NCBI GenBank assembly: GCA_003021505.1
Contig: PXPT01000102.1
Coordinates: 10,261-70,742 of the forward strand
Origin: Cyanobacteria bacterium QS_4_48_99
Lineage (GTDB): Bacteria; Cyanobacteriota; Cyanobacteriia; Cyanobacteriales; Rubidibacteraceae
Reading direction: 5' to 3'
DNA length: 60,482 nt
In this document: positions 50,112 to 60,010 of the stretch, one piece after another
How the letters are laid out: every line of letters starts with the position of its first letter
How positions within the stretch are numbered: position 1 is the first letter of the stretch
Position numbers and translations under genes: made by a program
Notes under the pieces: model-generated
The model's input: the letters and a program-made list of their open reading frames with translations, nothing else
What the model was told of the DNA's origin: nothing
The model's database searches: none

Positions 50112-51665
50112 TCACAGAGAGACAACCGCATCGCGAACCAGTTGCCCCAGTTTTTGACGGAGGGTTTCGAGACCGAGGCGATCACCAGCAGAAACAAACA
50201 CGGCTGAGGGAAATTCAGCTTGTGCTTGTGCCAGGGTTCCACCATATACCTGGTCAATTTTGTTAAATACAGTCAGCATTGGTCCTGGCATGACTGGCAT
50301 TTCCGACAGCAGGTTTTTTACGGAACGAATGTGGCTTTCCCAGGCGGGGTGGGATAGATCCACCACATGTAGTAGGGCATCTGCTTCTGTGACTTCTTCT
50401 AGGGTGGCGCGGAAGGCATCGATCAGGGATGGGGGAAGTTCTTGGATAAATCCGACGGTATCGGTCAGCAGCACTGTGCGCGGTTCGCTTGTGGTGGAAT
50501 CGGGAACAGGCAAGCGTCGCGTGGTGGGGTCGAGGGTCGCAAATAGCTGATTAGCAGTGTAAACTTCAGCGTTGGTAAGGGCGTTGATGAGAGTTGACTT
50601 GCCTGCATTGGTATAACCGACTAGGGAAACGGTGGGCACTTCTCGATTTTGACGCTGGTTCCGCAGGCGCGAACGGTGTGCCTGGAGTTGGTTAACTTCC
50701 TTTTGTAGTCGGGTAATGCGACGCTGAATTGCTCGGCGTTCGGTTTCCAGTTTAGTTTCACCGGGACCGCGCGTACCGATGCCACCCCCTAAGCGGGACA
50801 TGGATTTACCTCTACCGATGAGGCGAGGCAGCATATACTGAAGCTGGGCAAGTTCCACTTGCAATTTTCCGGCACGAGATTGGGCACGCTGGGCAAAAAT
50901 ATCTAAAATTAGCTCCGTACGGTCTAGAATGCGGACACCGATTAATTCTTCTAGGTTGCGAACTTGGCTGGGAGTCAGATCGCGGTCAAATACCACGAGG
51001 TTAGCGCCCAGAGTCTGAGTGGCGATCGCAATTTCCTCAACTTTACCAGCACCAACAACTTTCTGAGGATGGGGATGATTTCGCCGCTGCTTGAGGGTCT
51101 GTAAAACCTCACCTCCGGCACTCCCCACTAATCGCTCCAGTTCTGCCACACTGTCTTCAAATGCCGCACGCTCCATCTCGCCGGTCATCATGCCGACTAC
51201 TAGCACCCGTTCTTGGTTGGCATCAACTTCTTGCGAGACATATTCTCGCTCAAATTCTGCCTCCAGTCCTTCCACTAACTCCAGAAAATCTTGCTTAGTG
51301 AGCACATCCAGACTCAGCGGCGGAGAAACTTTCCAATAGCGGCGGTCATCAACATTGGTGTCTTGCTTGGGAATCAAGTGAGCTAGGTAGGCTTCTTTGA
51401 CATAGCCTGCGGCTCCACCCCCCCGTCGCTGAAATCCTTCTCCGGTAAGGGTCAGCACGACTAAAGCATCCAGTCGTTGCATTACCATTGCTGTAAGGCT
51501 GGACTCCTTGGGAGATTCCGGCTTCAGCTTGGTAGCAATACAGCGAATTCCAGACAGTCGTTCGGCACTGTAGCGAGGCAATTCTAGAGGCGGGATTTGC
51601 GTCTGGCGAGGCGTACCGACTCCTACTCGCATCACTTGTCCCCGTCGGTCCAGGTAGGTACACAC
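50112..51665 (-). CDS. hflX: Ribosome-associated GTPase HflX, 5'-truncated
   Basis: HflX splits or rescues stalled ribosomes. The GTPase motifs are SLVGYTNAGKSTLINALT (G1), LLTDTVGFI (G3) and FNKIDQ (G4). The HflX-specific glycine-rich segment SMSRLGGGIGTRGPGETKLE precedes them. Homology continues upstream of the GTG at 51665, through QLQRLYHQRNPRERPTTPEF, to about 51785. That stretch has no start codon, and the frame meets a TAA at 51796-51798. Relatives have about a dozen more N-terminal residues. The original start region has therefore probably been lost. Translation may begin at the GTG. Confidence 0.88.
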   Translation of the reverse strand: MCTYLDRRGQVMRVGVGTPRQTQIPPLELPRYSAERLSGIRCIATKLKPESPKESSLTAMVMQRLDALVVLTLTGEGFQRRGGGAAGYVKEAYLAHLIPKQDTNVDDRRYWKVSPPLSLDVLTKQDFLELVEGLEAEFEREYVSQEVDANQERVLVVGMMTGEMERAAFEDSVAELERLVGSAGGEVLQTLKQRRNHPHPQKVVGAGKVEEIAIATQTLGANLVVFDRDLTPSQVRNLEELIGVRILDRTELILDIFAQRAQSRAGKLQVELAQLQYMLPRLIGRGKSMSRLGGGIGTRGPGETKLETERRAIQRRITRLQKEVNQLQAHRSRLRNQRQNREVPTVSLVGYTNAGKSTLINALTNAEVYTANQLFATLDPTTRRLPVPDSTTSEPRTVLLTDTVGFIQELPPSLIDAFRATLEEVTEADALLHVVDLSHPAWESHIRSVKNLLSEMPVMPGPMLTVFNKIDQVYGGTLAQAQAEFPSAVFVSAGDRLGLETLRQKLGQLVRDAVVSL

Positions 51666-51870
51666 GGGCTGGTTAATTTCGGTGCTAATGGCTGCTATCC
51701 GCTGAGCGAATTCTGGCGTCGTAGGGCGCTCGCGCGGATTGCGCTGATGATAAAGCCGCTGTAGCTGCTTAACCTGGTTGGGCTTTCTTTCGATTATTTA
51801 TTTTAGCTCTTGTGGTGGGGAAGCGATCACCATACTCTTTTGCTTGCTATTCCAAAGGCTTGATTTGGAG

Positions 51871-52801
51871 CTAATTTCCCCTAGCGGACTGATCCCACGG
51901 CGCGCCGGCTTGGAACTTTTCTTTGAAGAAATCAACAAAGACGCGGACTTTTTGTGGAACGTAATTGCGGGAAGGATATAGTACCCAAGCCGCAGCTTCA
52001 TCCAGGGCTGCGGTAACGTCATGGTCGGGAAATAGGTCGATGAGGCTGCCGTCACGCAATTCCCTGCCGACCATCCAGCCCGCCTGCAAGGTAATGCCCA
52101 TACCCGCCAGCACGCATTGCTTCAGTGCTATGGCATTCGAGGTGCAGAGAAATTCATTTACCGCCACTTCCTTCGTGTGACCTTGTTTGTCTGTAAACTT
52201 CCAGTTGCTGCGAGTAAACCCCGGCATGGCAAGTAGAAGGTATTTATGGTTCACCAACTCATCCGGCGTGTCCGGCTTGCCATATTGTTCAAGATACTCT
52301 GGTGTCGCACAAACCGGCGAAACCATTGGGCAGAGCTTGTGTACGATTAATGTGGAATCTTCCACGGGACCAACACGGAGAGCAAATCCAAAAGTTCAGC
52401 AACCAAATCCAGTATGGCGTCAGTCAGCACAAGTTCAAAATTCAGTTCGGGATAACGCTCGGCAAACTCCGGTAATAAGGGCGTGAGATTGAGTTCTGCA
52501 AAACTAACCGGGAAGGAAATCCGCAGTACCCCTTGTGGCTGTTAGTTGACATCAAAAGCTAGAAGCTGTGCATTGGTGAGTTCCCCCACCAGCGGCTCCA
52601 CCCGTTCAAAATACACTATCCCCGCTTCTGTCGGTTCAATCTTGCGGGTAGTGCGCTGGAACAGACGGATCTTTAACTCATTTTCTAATGATGTGATCGC
52701 ACGGGAAATGGTAGCCGGGTCAACCCCTCGTTGCGGGCAACAGCAGCAAAACTGCGCTTACGCACGGTTTCCACGAAAATAGCTACATTATTTGTTTCCA
52801 T
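51871..52801 (-). pseudogene. LysR-family transcriptional regulator, decayed
   Basis: From ATG 52801 the frame reads VAIFVETVRKRSFAAVARNE (the start of the winged-helix domain). After a frameshift near 52722 it continues ATISRAITSLENELKIRLFQ. A TAA interrupts at 52542-52544, and a second frameshift near 52385 leads into the effector domain (EDSTLIVHKL through AGMGITLQAGWMVG) that ends at 51871. It is the divergent neighbour of a broken MFS gene. This is the usual layout of a LysR regulator and its target transporter, both now dead. Confidence 0.85.
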
Positions 52802-52937
52802 TATTGGATTATAAGCAATAGTCAATTGCATTCAAACATCTTTAAAGTTTTTATTGCATTGATTACAGTAACCATGAAGGCATTAAGCCATTGCCCTCTA
52901 GCTCAAATATCGCAGCTAATGACGTTCAAGGACGCTC

Positions 52938-54159
52938 ATGTCCGAGCAATTTAAACACACAGAGGAAGCCCATCGAGAAAGAAGATTACGACAGCACAAA
53001 CACTTATTTTGGCTACTTGCGATCGCAGCCGGTCTGATTTTCTTTCAGTGCTACATGGTTGCACCGCTTATCCCGCGACTGTCGGAAGTGTTTGAGATCC
53101 CAGCACAGGAGATTGCCCTGATTGTCCCAGCCTATATGCTCTCCTATGCCCTCACAGCACTCTTCTATGGGCTACTTTCAGATCGCTTTGGCGCTGGTGT
53201 GTAATTCAGGTTTCTCTAATCTTATTTATCGTATTTACAGCGCTAACAGCAACGGCTCAGTCTGCTTTTCAGATAATGGTTTGGCGGGTATTGACCGGAA
53301 TAAGAGCCAGTGGTGTTATTCAGTTGACCTTTGCCCTAATTGGGATTTATTTCCTTTTAACCAGCGAGGCGCAAAGCTCGGCTTAGTGTTTGCTCCTATG
53401 GAAGGGGATGGCTGCTGGGTCAGCAGGGGGGGCACTCCTTGAGCCTTTTGTCGGTTGGCAAACGTTGTTTATTGGTACCTCAGTTATAACGGCAATCGTG
53501 TTATGGCTTTTGCGTCCCTATAGGTCTTTGTTTGATAGCCCCAAGGTAAAGAAGCTGCCATCGGTTCAGCAAGTCTTTGCTGGCTATCGCACAGTGCTTT
53601 CTAACGTGCGAGGGGCACGACCTATGCCTATGTCTTGTGGAACGGTGTCTATCACTCTGGGGTTTATACTTGGCTGGGATTTCACCTTTCCCAACCTTAT
53701 GAGATGGGGGAAGTGGGTATTGGGCTAACCATTCTCGGATACGGCATTCCTGGGCTACTGTTCAGTTCTCTCATTGGACGTGCCGCAGACCGCTGGGTCG
53801 CCGCTGGCTAATCCCGTTAGTCTGGGGATAGCGGCTTTGGCAGGGATTGCAATGATTTTTCAAATTCCTCCTAATGCTACAACCGTAGCCATCCTGGTCT
53901 TATCCCTCGGCTAAGATCTGACCCAACCTTTGTTTGTTGGGATTGTCAGTGATTTGAGTGACGACAGGGTGTTAGGGCAGACGATGGGGCTAAAGGTGTT
54001 CGCTCCACGGGATTTGGTCTTGGCAGCTACCTGTTTGGGGAAGTTCTGCGCCTAGGTTTCGGACCAACTTTAGCTATCTTTGCTGGTATTCAGTTGTTGG
54101 CTGGTGTGATCGCGGTTTGGTTGTTTCGCGCTGAGACACCTAAACCCCATGCTAGCTAG
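52938..54159 (+). pseudogene. MFS transporter, decayed
   Basis: The ATG at 52938 begins HTEEAHRERRLRQHKHLFWL, followed by membrane helices and the MFS-type loop GLLSDRFG. A frameshift near 53200 moves the frame to VIQVSLILFIVFTALTATAQ and MVWRVLTGI. Further shifts follow near 53360 (NQRGAKLGLVFAPM), at 53390-53725 (GALLEPFVGWQTLFIG) and beyond, down to a C-terminus ETPKPHAS with the stop at 54157-54159. Substrate unknown. At least four lesions make it non-functional. Confidence 0.82.
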
Positions 54160-54455
54160 AAGTCGCAGTTATGACGATTGTGTTGCAAAAACCTGACCAA
54201 GTGGTAGGGTCGTTGTCTCTCCTCTCAAGCGAGGTCTAAAGGTGCAATACTATGGTGGTGATCACCTCATCGGCGTTAAGCAATTATTTGATTGCTCATA
54301 GCTTTCAATGTTTGTAAGCATTAAATGCTACCTGCGATCGCGCAACTGGAAAAATTGACAGCAAGTAGTATGCACGCGAGTTCTCCTTACTGTAGAGTTC
54401 CACCCAAACCGGTAACTCTTGCCTATCCTGGAAGAGAAGTGCGTCGGGAGCAAGC
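54160..54455. other. Gene-free stretch before the phosphoesterase gene
   Basis: No gene. A 10-bp palindrome GGTGATCACC lies at 54257-54266. A HIP1-like site is at 54335-54342. The ribosome binding site for 54456 is probably GGGAGC at 54446-54451. Confidence 0.4.
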
Positions 54456-55388
54456 ATGGACAGTTTTCGAGAACAGCCTTACCAAATCGCAGTTGTGGGG
54501 GATATTCATGACCACTGGGAAGCTTCAGAAGATCGATTAGCACTGCAACAGCTTGGGGTTGATTTGGTGTTGTTTGTGGGAGACTTTGGGAATGAATCTG
54601 TGGAGGTGGTACGAGCGATCGCGTCTCTCGATCTTCCCAAGGCAGTCGTGATGGGAAACCATGATGCCTGGTACACTGCTTCGGATTGGGGACGCAAAAA
54701 GTCTCCCTATTACCACACTCAAGAAGACCGAGTCCAGCAACAGTTGGAGCTGTTGGGAGAAACCCATGTCGGATATGGAAAACTGGACTTCCCTGGATTG
54801 AACTTGTCGGTAGTGGGGAGTCGCCCTTTTAGCTGGGGTGGGGCAGAATGGCAGAATAGAGACTTCTACCGTGATCGCTTTGGGGTAAACAATTTTGAAG
54901 AATCGAGCGATCGCATTGTTGCTGCTGCTAATGAGGCTGCTTACGATACAGTCCTCTTGCTGGGACACAATGGTCCAACGGGATTAGGCGATCAACCTGA
55001 GGATACTTGCGGAAGAGACTGGAATCCCAGGGGAGGCGACTTTGGAGACCCCGATTTGACCAAAGCGATTAAGCAAGCGCGTGCCTCAGGTAAAACTATT
55101 CCTCTGGTTGCTTTTGGTCACATGCATCATCGACTCCGCCACACCCAATCCCGGTTACGCACTGCTATATCAACTGACACAGAAGGGACAATCTACTTTA
55201 ACTCAGCAAGTGTACCTCGGATTATGGAAGCAGATGGCGATCGCCTCCGGAATTTTTCTCTTGTCTCCCTAACCTCAAAAGGTGTCTCGGAAATCTCGCT
55301 GGTTTGGCTGGGGCAAGACTTTACCGTCGCTTCTAAGCAAACGCTCTACCGCGATTCCCAACTCACTGCACAACCTACTTGCGGCTAG
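54456..55388 (+). CDS. Metallophosphoesterase, TIGR04168-type
   Basis: A 310-residue calcineurin-like phosphoesterase with all metal-binding motifs: VGDIHDH (15-21), LFVGDFGNE, MGNHDAW, LLGHNGP and FGHMHHRL. It corresponds to a plant/cyanobacterial-type family (TIGR04168). The substrate is not established; calcineurin-like enzymes hydrolyse phosphomono- or diesters. No signal peptide. The ATG has a GGGAGC ribosome binding site a few bases upstream. tRNA-Ser follows 40 bases after the stop. Confidence 0.9.
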   Translation: MDSFREQPYQIAVVGDIHDHWEASEDRLALQQLGVDLVLFVGDFGNESVEVVRAIASLDLPKAVVMGNHDAWYTASDWGRKKSPYYHTQEDRVQQQLELLGETHVGYGKLDFPGLNLSVVGSRPFSWGGAEWQNRDFYRDRFGVNNFEESSDRIVAAANEAAYDTVLLLGHNGPTGLGDQPEDTCGRDWNPRGGDFGDPDLTKAIKQARASGKTIPLVAFGHMHHRLRHTQSRLRTAISTDTEGTIYFNSASVPRIMEADGDRLRNFSLVSLTSKGVSEISLVWLGQDFTVASKQTLYRDSQLTAQPTCG

Positions 55389-55428
55389 TTGTAATTATTT
55401 ACCTCAGACTTGATACAATGTCATAACT

Positions 55429-55513
55429 GGAGAGGTGGCAGAGTGGTCGATTGCGACCGACTTGAAATCGGTTGAGCCGAGAGGCTCCGGGAGTTCGAAT
55501 CTCCCCCTCTCCG
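55429..55513 (+). tRNA. tRNA-Ser (anticodon UGA)
   Basis: A class II tRNA of 85 bases. The acceptor stem is GGAGAGG/CCTCTCC with discriminator G. The anticodon stem ACCGA/TCGGT holds the loop CTTGAAA, anticodon TGA (reads UCA and related serine codons). A variable arm GAGCCGAGAGGCTC-like and the T arm GGGAG.TTCGAAT.CTCCC follow. CCA is not encoded (ends TCCG). A TACAAT lies 13-18 bases upstream as a possible -10 box. Confidence 0.96.
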
Positions 55514-55675
55514 TTTCCTGGTACTTACAGAAGTTTTCGAGTCACTGAGGTTAATCTTAGTGAAAACGGGGTAAGGGATGGAATTACCCACTCACAGAAT
55601 TTAACATGGCAGGGGTACCAAAAATCATCGCGGCGAAGTAAATTCGCTGCATGCTGTTTTTCCTGAATTGAAGGT

Positions 55676-56002
55676 TTAAACTGATTCCAGGGAAGCTAAG
55701 GGATTAGGAATTGTCTCGGAGGGTGCTTGAAATTTACCCGAGATGACATATTCTAGCCGCAACTTTAACCAGTTGATATAGTGAGGGTCTGTAGAAACTA
55801 CTGCCACTGCTGGTTGTGGACATTTTGATTTAATTTCTGCAAATTCCTGAGCTTCTAAAAAAGCAGGTTGTTTGACTAACCAAAAGTCGATTTCTTGGTT
55901 ATTTTCTTGGTAATAACGCTCGCGTTCTTCCAAAACTTCTTGAAAAGGTTCTTCTTCTAATAAGAAGTGTTGACTTGCCAAAACGTAATAATAGGTTTGC
56001 AT
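55676..56002 (-). CDS. ycf54: Ycf54 (DUF2488), Mg-protoporphyrin monomethyl ester cyclase accessory protein
   Basis: Ycf54 is required for activity or assembly of the oxidative cyclase that forms ring E of chlorophyll. The 108-residue product has the family opening YYYVLASQHFLLEEEP, the central EIDFWLVKQPAFLE, the CPQPAVAVVSTDPHYINWLK strand and the C-terminal PSETIPNPLASL. ATG 56002 matches where family members begin; an upstream in-frame ATG at 56020 repeats the same ATGCAAACC and would add six residues. pdxJ lies upstream on the same strand, about 90 bases away. Confidence 0.92.
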   Translation of the reverse strand: MQTYYYVLASQHFLLEEEPFQEVLEERERYYQENNQEIDFWLVKQPAFLEAQEFAEIKSKCPQPAVAVVSTDPHYINWLKLRLEYVISGKFQAPSETIPNPLASLESV

Positions 56003-56107
56003 CGTCACAGCGGTTTGCATCTTGATAGAGTACGGTGTTTCTCCTTTCAGAGGTTAACCGAAATTGGGTAAGGGTTAAAGGAGTTGAAAGTTGCTATAGT
56101 CACTAAT

Positions 56108-56854
56108 TCACAATTCCCCGCGCATGGTAAGTTTCATCTCTCGGACAGCTCGTTCAGTCCCCACTAGCACAGCGCGACTGATGATGGAATGACCAATATT
56201 GAGTTCTTCTGTGCCTGGAATGCAGGCAATGGGATAGACATTCTGGTAAGTTAAACCGTGACCAGCGTTGACGTGCAAACCAGCAGCGATCGCTTGTTCG
56301 TATCCGCTAGCTATAATGTCTAGTTCTTTTTGGCGAGTGGCTTCATCGCCAGCTTCGGCATATTTGCCTGTATGCAGTTCAATATACTTTGCCTGCGTCT
56401 TCGCAGAGGCTTCAATCTGGGCAGAGTCAGGGTCGATAAAACAGCTTACTGGAATCCCAGCTTCCTGTAATTGCTCCACTACCTCACTCATGCGCGGCAG
56501 GGAACCCGCTACATCCAGTCCTCCTTCGGTGGTGACTTCTTCCCGCTTTTCTGGCACTAATGTGATGTAATCGGGTCGAAGATCGAGGGCAACTGCCACC
56601 ATTTCATCCGTAGGAGCCATCTCCAAATTCAAGTGCGATCGCACCGTCTGCCGCAGCAAGCGCACGTCTCTGTCTTGAATATGACGGCGATCTTCGCGCA
56701 GATGGACGGTAATTCCATTCGCCCCACCCAGTTCTGCCAACACCGCCGCTGCTACTGGATCAGGCTCTATCGTCCGCCGTGCCTGTCGAATCGTGGCAAT
56801 GTGGTCAAGGTTAACACCAAGGGTAAGCGCATTACTGGCTTGAGGATTGGACAT
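56108..56854 (-). CDS. pdxJ: Pyridoxine 5'-phosphate synthase
   Basis: PdxJ joins 1-deoxyxylulose 5-phosphate and aminoacetone phosphate to make pyridoxine 5'-phosphate in the DXP-dependent vitamin B6 route. The protein is a 248-residue TIM barrel with [16 protein letters not shown] (about 13-28), [33 protein letters not shown] and [13 protein letters not shown], all family signatures with active-site Glu and His residues. The ATG start gives the usual length. It precedes ycf54 on the same strand. Confidence 0.96.
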   Translation of the reverse strand: MSNPQASNALTLGVNLDHIATIRQARRTIEPDPVAAAVLAELGGANGITVHLREDRRHIQDRDVRLLRQTVRSHLNLEMAPTDEMVAVALDLRPDYITLVPEKREEVTTEGGLDVAGSLPRMSEVVEQLQEAGIPVSCFIDPDSAQIEASAKTQAKYIELHTGKYAEAGDEATRQKELDIIASGYEQAIAAGLHVNAGHGLTYQNVYPIACIPGTEELNIGHSIISRAVLVGTERAVREMKLTMRGEL

Positions 56855-57059
56855 ATTTAGTCAGTGTAATTCGTAATTGATAATGCGACGGGGCTTACAG
56901 GGTTCCGAGGTTTCCTCGGAACACAGCCCCTCTAGTTCGTAATCACCCCATCCATAAGTTCAGGGGAACCTGAAAGAAAGATGCTCTGCTTTGAGCTTTT
57001 TCCATAAAACTGCGCGGAAATTAATTTGTGGCAATCCATTTCTCCTTAGCCTGCTGCAG

Positions 57060-57722
57060 TTACCAAATAAAGGGAATTAGACGCGCACTAGACTGCTGAT
57101 ATGCCGGGTAGTCTGGGTATTTTTGGGACATGGACTGCTCTTTCTGGGCAATCCTCTGGGAATAGAGGAGGGCAATAAATGCCGGAACTAAATAAGCCCA
57201 GAATGATCCAGCCACAACACTAAAACTAAGGTAGCGCAGCCAATCGGCAAAATAGTTAATATGCCGGGAGAACCGCCAGATGCCATCAGTGACTAAATCT
57301 GCCCCATACTGCTTGGCAGTGAGCTTTTGGACATCGGCGATCGCATTAACTAGACTTCCGAAAGTGTATAGTGGCAGTGCAACGACAACAGCAATCAGCG
57401 AGAGTGGTTCTGGGTTAGTGAATGCCAAGTAGCCCGGTAAGGCATAGAGAACGCCCACGCTTAAAAGTATAAATATGAACCCTCCCACACCTACAGGTTC
57501 ATTTAACATCTGTTGGCGACGCTGAGGATAAATCCACTGCTCCAGTAACCACCACAGACAATAACTAACTTGCAGGCAAAGGTAGATTACTTGACGCATG
57601 CCCTGAATGCCAAAAATCCCGATAAAACTAACTAGAAGCAGCACTGTCAGGATTTTGGCAGTGTTAATTGCTGTAAGCTGGGTTATCTGCTTAGAATCGT
57701 CAGAGTCGGCTGTATTTTCCAT
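57060..57722 (-). CDS. DUF1295 / isoprenylcysteine methyltransferase-like membrane protein
   Basis: A 220-residue protein with about five to six membrane helices. Its C-terminal region is DGIWRFSRHINYFADWLRYL followed by YPDYPAYQQSSARLIPFIW. This pattern is typical of DUF1295 and the related phospholipid/isoprenylcysteine methyltransferase group, which includes steroid-reductase-like proteins. Catalysis (methyl transfer or reduction) cannot be settled from sequence. The start is taken at ATG 57722; a TTG at 57734 would add four residues. It lies 127 bases downstream of the NTF2-like gene on the same strand, with a palindromic repeat between them. Confidence 0.75.
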   Translation of the reverse strand: MENTADSDDSKQITQLTAINTAKILTVLLLVSFIGIFGIQGMRQVIYLCLQVSYCLWWLLEQWIYPQRRQQMLNEPVGVGGFIFILLSVGVLYALPGYLAFTNPEPLSLIAVVVALPLYTFGSLVNAIADVQKLTAKQYGADLVTDGIWRFSRHINYFADWLRYLSFSVVAGSFWAYLVPAFIALLYSQRIAQKEQSMSQKYPDYPAYQQSSARLIPFIW

Positions 57723-57781
57723 TGCTATTACCAATCAAGACTATGACCATTACAGCAAACTTTTCTGTTCCTTTGGCGAGA

Positions 57782-57824
57782 GTCAGAGATTACGCCGCCG
57801 TAAGACGACGGTGCCTGCTCTGAC
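57782..57824 (+). repeat. 43-nt palindromic repeat, copy C
   Basis: Perfect outer arms GTCAGAG/CTCTGAC, inner CGCCGCCGT/ACGACGG arms around AAG, and the tail cgttggt. It is nearly identical to copy A in the htrA-like gene over the full 43 bases. It lies in the spacer between two minus-strand genes. Confidence 0.92.
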
Positions 57825-57849
57825 CGTTGGTGAAAACAAGTAACGTTGG

Positions 57850-58689
57850 CTACTGCTGGGAAGGGGGCGTTGAAGTAGCGGACCCCTCTACCACTCGCAA
57901 GCGCTGCGTAACCGCCGTGATGCCATTTTCTCGCACCAAAACCGCTGAGAGCCAACGGTTGCCTGGTGAAGCGGGAGCTTCCCCAATCCGATAAATTCCA
58001 CCAGCAGGCAAGACTTCCAGATCCAAGTTACTGGGCTTGAGATAGCGATCGCCAGTCACTGGCTGTTCTAAGGCAGTGCCCAGCAGCACATCTTCTCCTA
58101 AGGGTTCAGTAGCGATGACATCAAAGTTAAATCGCTCGCCTGGGCGAACTTTCTCGGGGATACGGACTCTCACTTCGGGAGGATTGCTGCCAGAAGTAAG
58201 TTTAGTCCGTTCTGCTAAAACCTGGCGCTGAACAATTTCTTGCCCCTGCAAGCGTTGGCGCGATCGCAAGGTAGACTGGAGTTTAATGGTTCTCCCTTCA
58301 CTTTGCCGCGATCCGGTAATATAAGTCACTGTTTCGGCAACAATCTCATCGCCAGCAGTCTCCCACGACTGGAGTTCGGTGCGGTAGTTAAGCTCAGGAT
58401 AACGCTCCCACAGTTGCGTGAGCGCCCTCGAGAGTTCAGAACGACTTAAGCCACTAGAGCTGGTAAAGTCGGAGCCATAAAACTGCATTATTCCCTCGAT
58501 GTTATGGCGATTTGCTGCTGCCTCGATTTGGCTGAGAACCTGTTTGAGTTCGGCAGGAGCCGTTTCGGGCGTTTTAGCCCGCACTGCGTCTGCCCAGCCA
58601 GGACTCAGGCATAGACTGAGCAGAAGCGAGAGTGAACCAGCGATTCTAGGTAGAGGTAGGCGTTGCCGTAGCATTCCAAGATTGGGCAT
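57850..58689 (-). CDS. Secreted NTF2-like (SnoaL-type) protein
   Basis: A 279-residue protein with a signal peptide (IAGSLSLLLSLCLSPGWADA, about 16-35). An NTF2-like cone domain follows (about 45-160: LKQVLSQIEAAANRHNIEGI, then MQFYGSDFTSSSGLSR and ELNYRTELQSWE). The second half (about 165-275) is a beta-rich domain starting RVRIPEKVRPGERFNFDVIA. NTF2-like domains bind small ligands or act as scaffolds, and no catalytic residues stand out. It is probably periplasmic or thylakoid-lumenal. Function unknown. Confidence 0.78.
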   Translation of the reverse strand: MPNLGMLRQRLPLPRIAGSLSLLLSLCLSPGWADAVRAKTPETAPAELKQVLSQIEAAANRHNIEGIMQFYGSDFTSSSGLSRSELSRALTQLWERYPELNYRTELQSWETAGDEIVAETVTYITGSRQSEGRTIKLQSTLRSRQRLQGQEIVQRQVLAERTKLTSGSNPPEVRVRIPEKVRPGERFNFDVIATEPLGEDVLLGTALEQPVTGDRYLKPSNLDLEVLPAGGIYRIGEAPASPGNRWLSAVLVRENGITAVTQRLRVVEGSATSTPPSQQ

Positions 58690-58802
58690 GGGTAAGATGA
58701 GATGTTATTGTTGCCAATTTACAGGATCTTAGCTGACTAAACGTCGGCAACGCTCCATTCACGCGTGTCATTAGTACTAACGTTTATATCACTTATACGG
58801 GG

Positions 58803-58817
58803 GAGCCGGCGGCTCGC
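58803..58817. repeat. GC-rich palindromic repeat core (inverse of 7000-7014)
   Basis: gagccggcggctcgc, the exact reverse complement of 7000-7014, within a longer hairpin-forming stretch (gggagccggcggctcgcccc). It lies upstream of murG. Confidence 0.6.
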
Positions 58818-58887
58818 CCCTCCGTGACTACGGACTGTGGAGGAGATGGCTAACTAATTTTGAATTGTTTTGCCAGGAGAAGCAGGA

Positions 58888-59955
58888 GTGTCTCAAACAC
58901 CAACTCGGTTACTAATTGCTGCCAGTGGCACGGGAGGACACATATTTCCTGCCCTTGCGGTGGCGAAACAACTACAGAACTACCGCATCGAGTGGCTAGG
59001 CGTTCCCAACCGACTAGAGAAAACTTTAGTTCCGCATCACTATTCCCTACACACTATTAATATAGAGGGGTTTCAGCAAGGCTTGGGTATAAATACACTA
59101 CGCATCCTCCAGCGTTTCGCAGGCTCAATTGTTCAGGTGCGACGGCTGATTCGAGAGCAAAAAATTGATGTGATTTTCACCACTGGCGGCTACATTGCTG
59201 CCCCTGCGGTTCTCGCGGCTCGTTTACAAGGGGTGCCTGTTGTTCTGCACGAATCGAATGCCATTCCGGGCAAGGTGACTCGCTGGCTGGCTCCTTGGTG
59301 TACGACTGTTGCCCTGGGTTTCTCCAGCACCTCCCGATTTTTTCCTCGCAGCTCCACTGTTTGGGTAAGCACCCCTGTCCGTGCCGAGTTTCGGACTAGC
59401 CAGACCCTCGATTTACCGATTCCAGCTTCGGCTCCTTTGATTGTGGTAATTGGGGGTTCTCAGGGGGCAGTAGCGGTAAACCAGTTAGTGCGCCAGTGTG
59501 CTCCTGCTTGGTTTGAGGCGGGGGCAGTGGTGGTTCATTTGACAGGAAACCGCGATTCTGATGCTGAAAGCCTTCAGCACCCGCAGTATTTTGCCATGCC
59601 TTTTTACGACAACATGGCGGGATTGCTGCAACGGGCAGATTTGGCAATTAGTCGCGCTGGTTCAGGTACGTTAACCGAATTAGCAGTGACGCAAACCCCA
59701 GCGATTTTGATTCCCTTACCCCACGCGGCTGAGAATCACCAAGCCATGAATGCCGCTGCCTTTGGCGAGGCGGGAGCGGCTTGGGTTTACTCACAAGCCT
59801 CACTTACACCTCAACTACTGGAGGGGGCGGTAGGGGAGTTGGTGAACTCGCCCCAGGAACGGCAACGCATGGCGGAAAAAGCCGCTAAATTGGCAGTAAC
59901 CGATAGTGCGGAGCGTTTAGCTGCTTTGGTGCGTCAGGTAGCGGATGAGCCGTGA
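58888..59955 (+). CDS. murG: UDP-GlcNAc--lipid I N-acetylglucosaminyltransferase MurG
   Basis: MurG adds GlcNAc to lipid I, making lipid II for peptidoglycan at the inner membrane face. The N-terminal glycine loop is AASGTGGHIFPALAVA, with GVPNRLEKTLVP and TTGGYIAAPAVLAA next. The acceptor site VLHESNAIPGKV follows, and the donor-binding domain has VIGGSQGAVAVNQL and SRAGSGTLTELAV. The GTG at 58888 with AGGAG eight bases upstream is the best start (355 residues). A TTG at 58870 would put the ribosome binding site inside the gene. Confidence 0.95.
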   Translation: MSQTPTRLLIAASGTGGHIFPALAVAKQLQNYRIEWLGVPNRLEKTLVPHHYSLHTINIEGFQQGLGINTLRILQRFAGSIVQVRRLIREQKIDVIFTTGGYIAAPAVLAARLQGVPVVLHESNAIPGKVTRWLAPWCTTVALGFSSTSRFFPRSSTVWVSTPVRAEFRTSQTLDLPIPASAPLIVVIGGSQGAVAVNQLVRQCAPAWFEAGAVVVHLTGNRDSDAESLQHPQYFAMPFYDNMAGLLQRADLAISRAGSGTLTELAVTQTPAILIPLPHAAENHQAMNAAAFGEAGAAWVYSQASLTPQLLEGAVGELVNSPQERQRMAEKAAKLAVTDSAERLAALVRQVADEP

Positions 59956-60010
59956 GGAAAGTACAGTTTCGGGCACTCTGAATCGCAGGCTGGGCGAGGG
60001 CGAGGAATAG

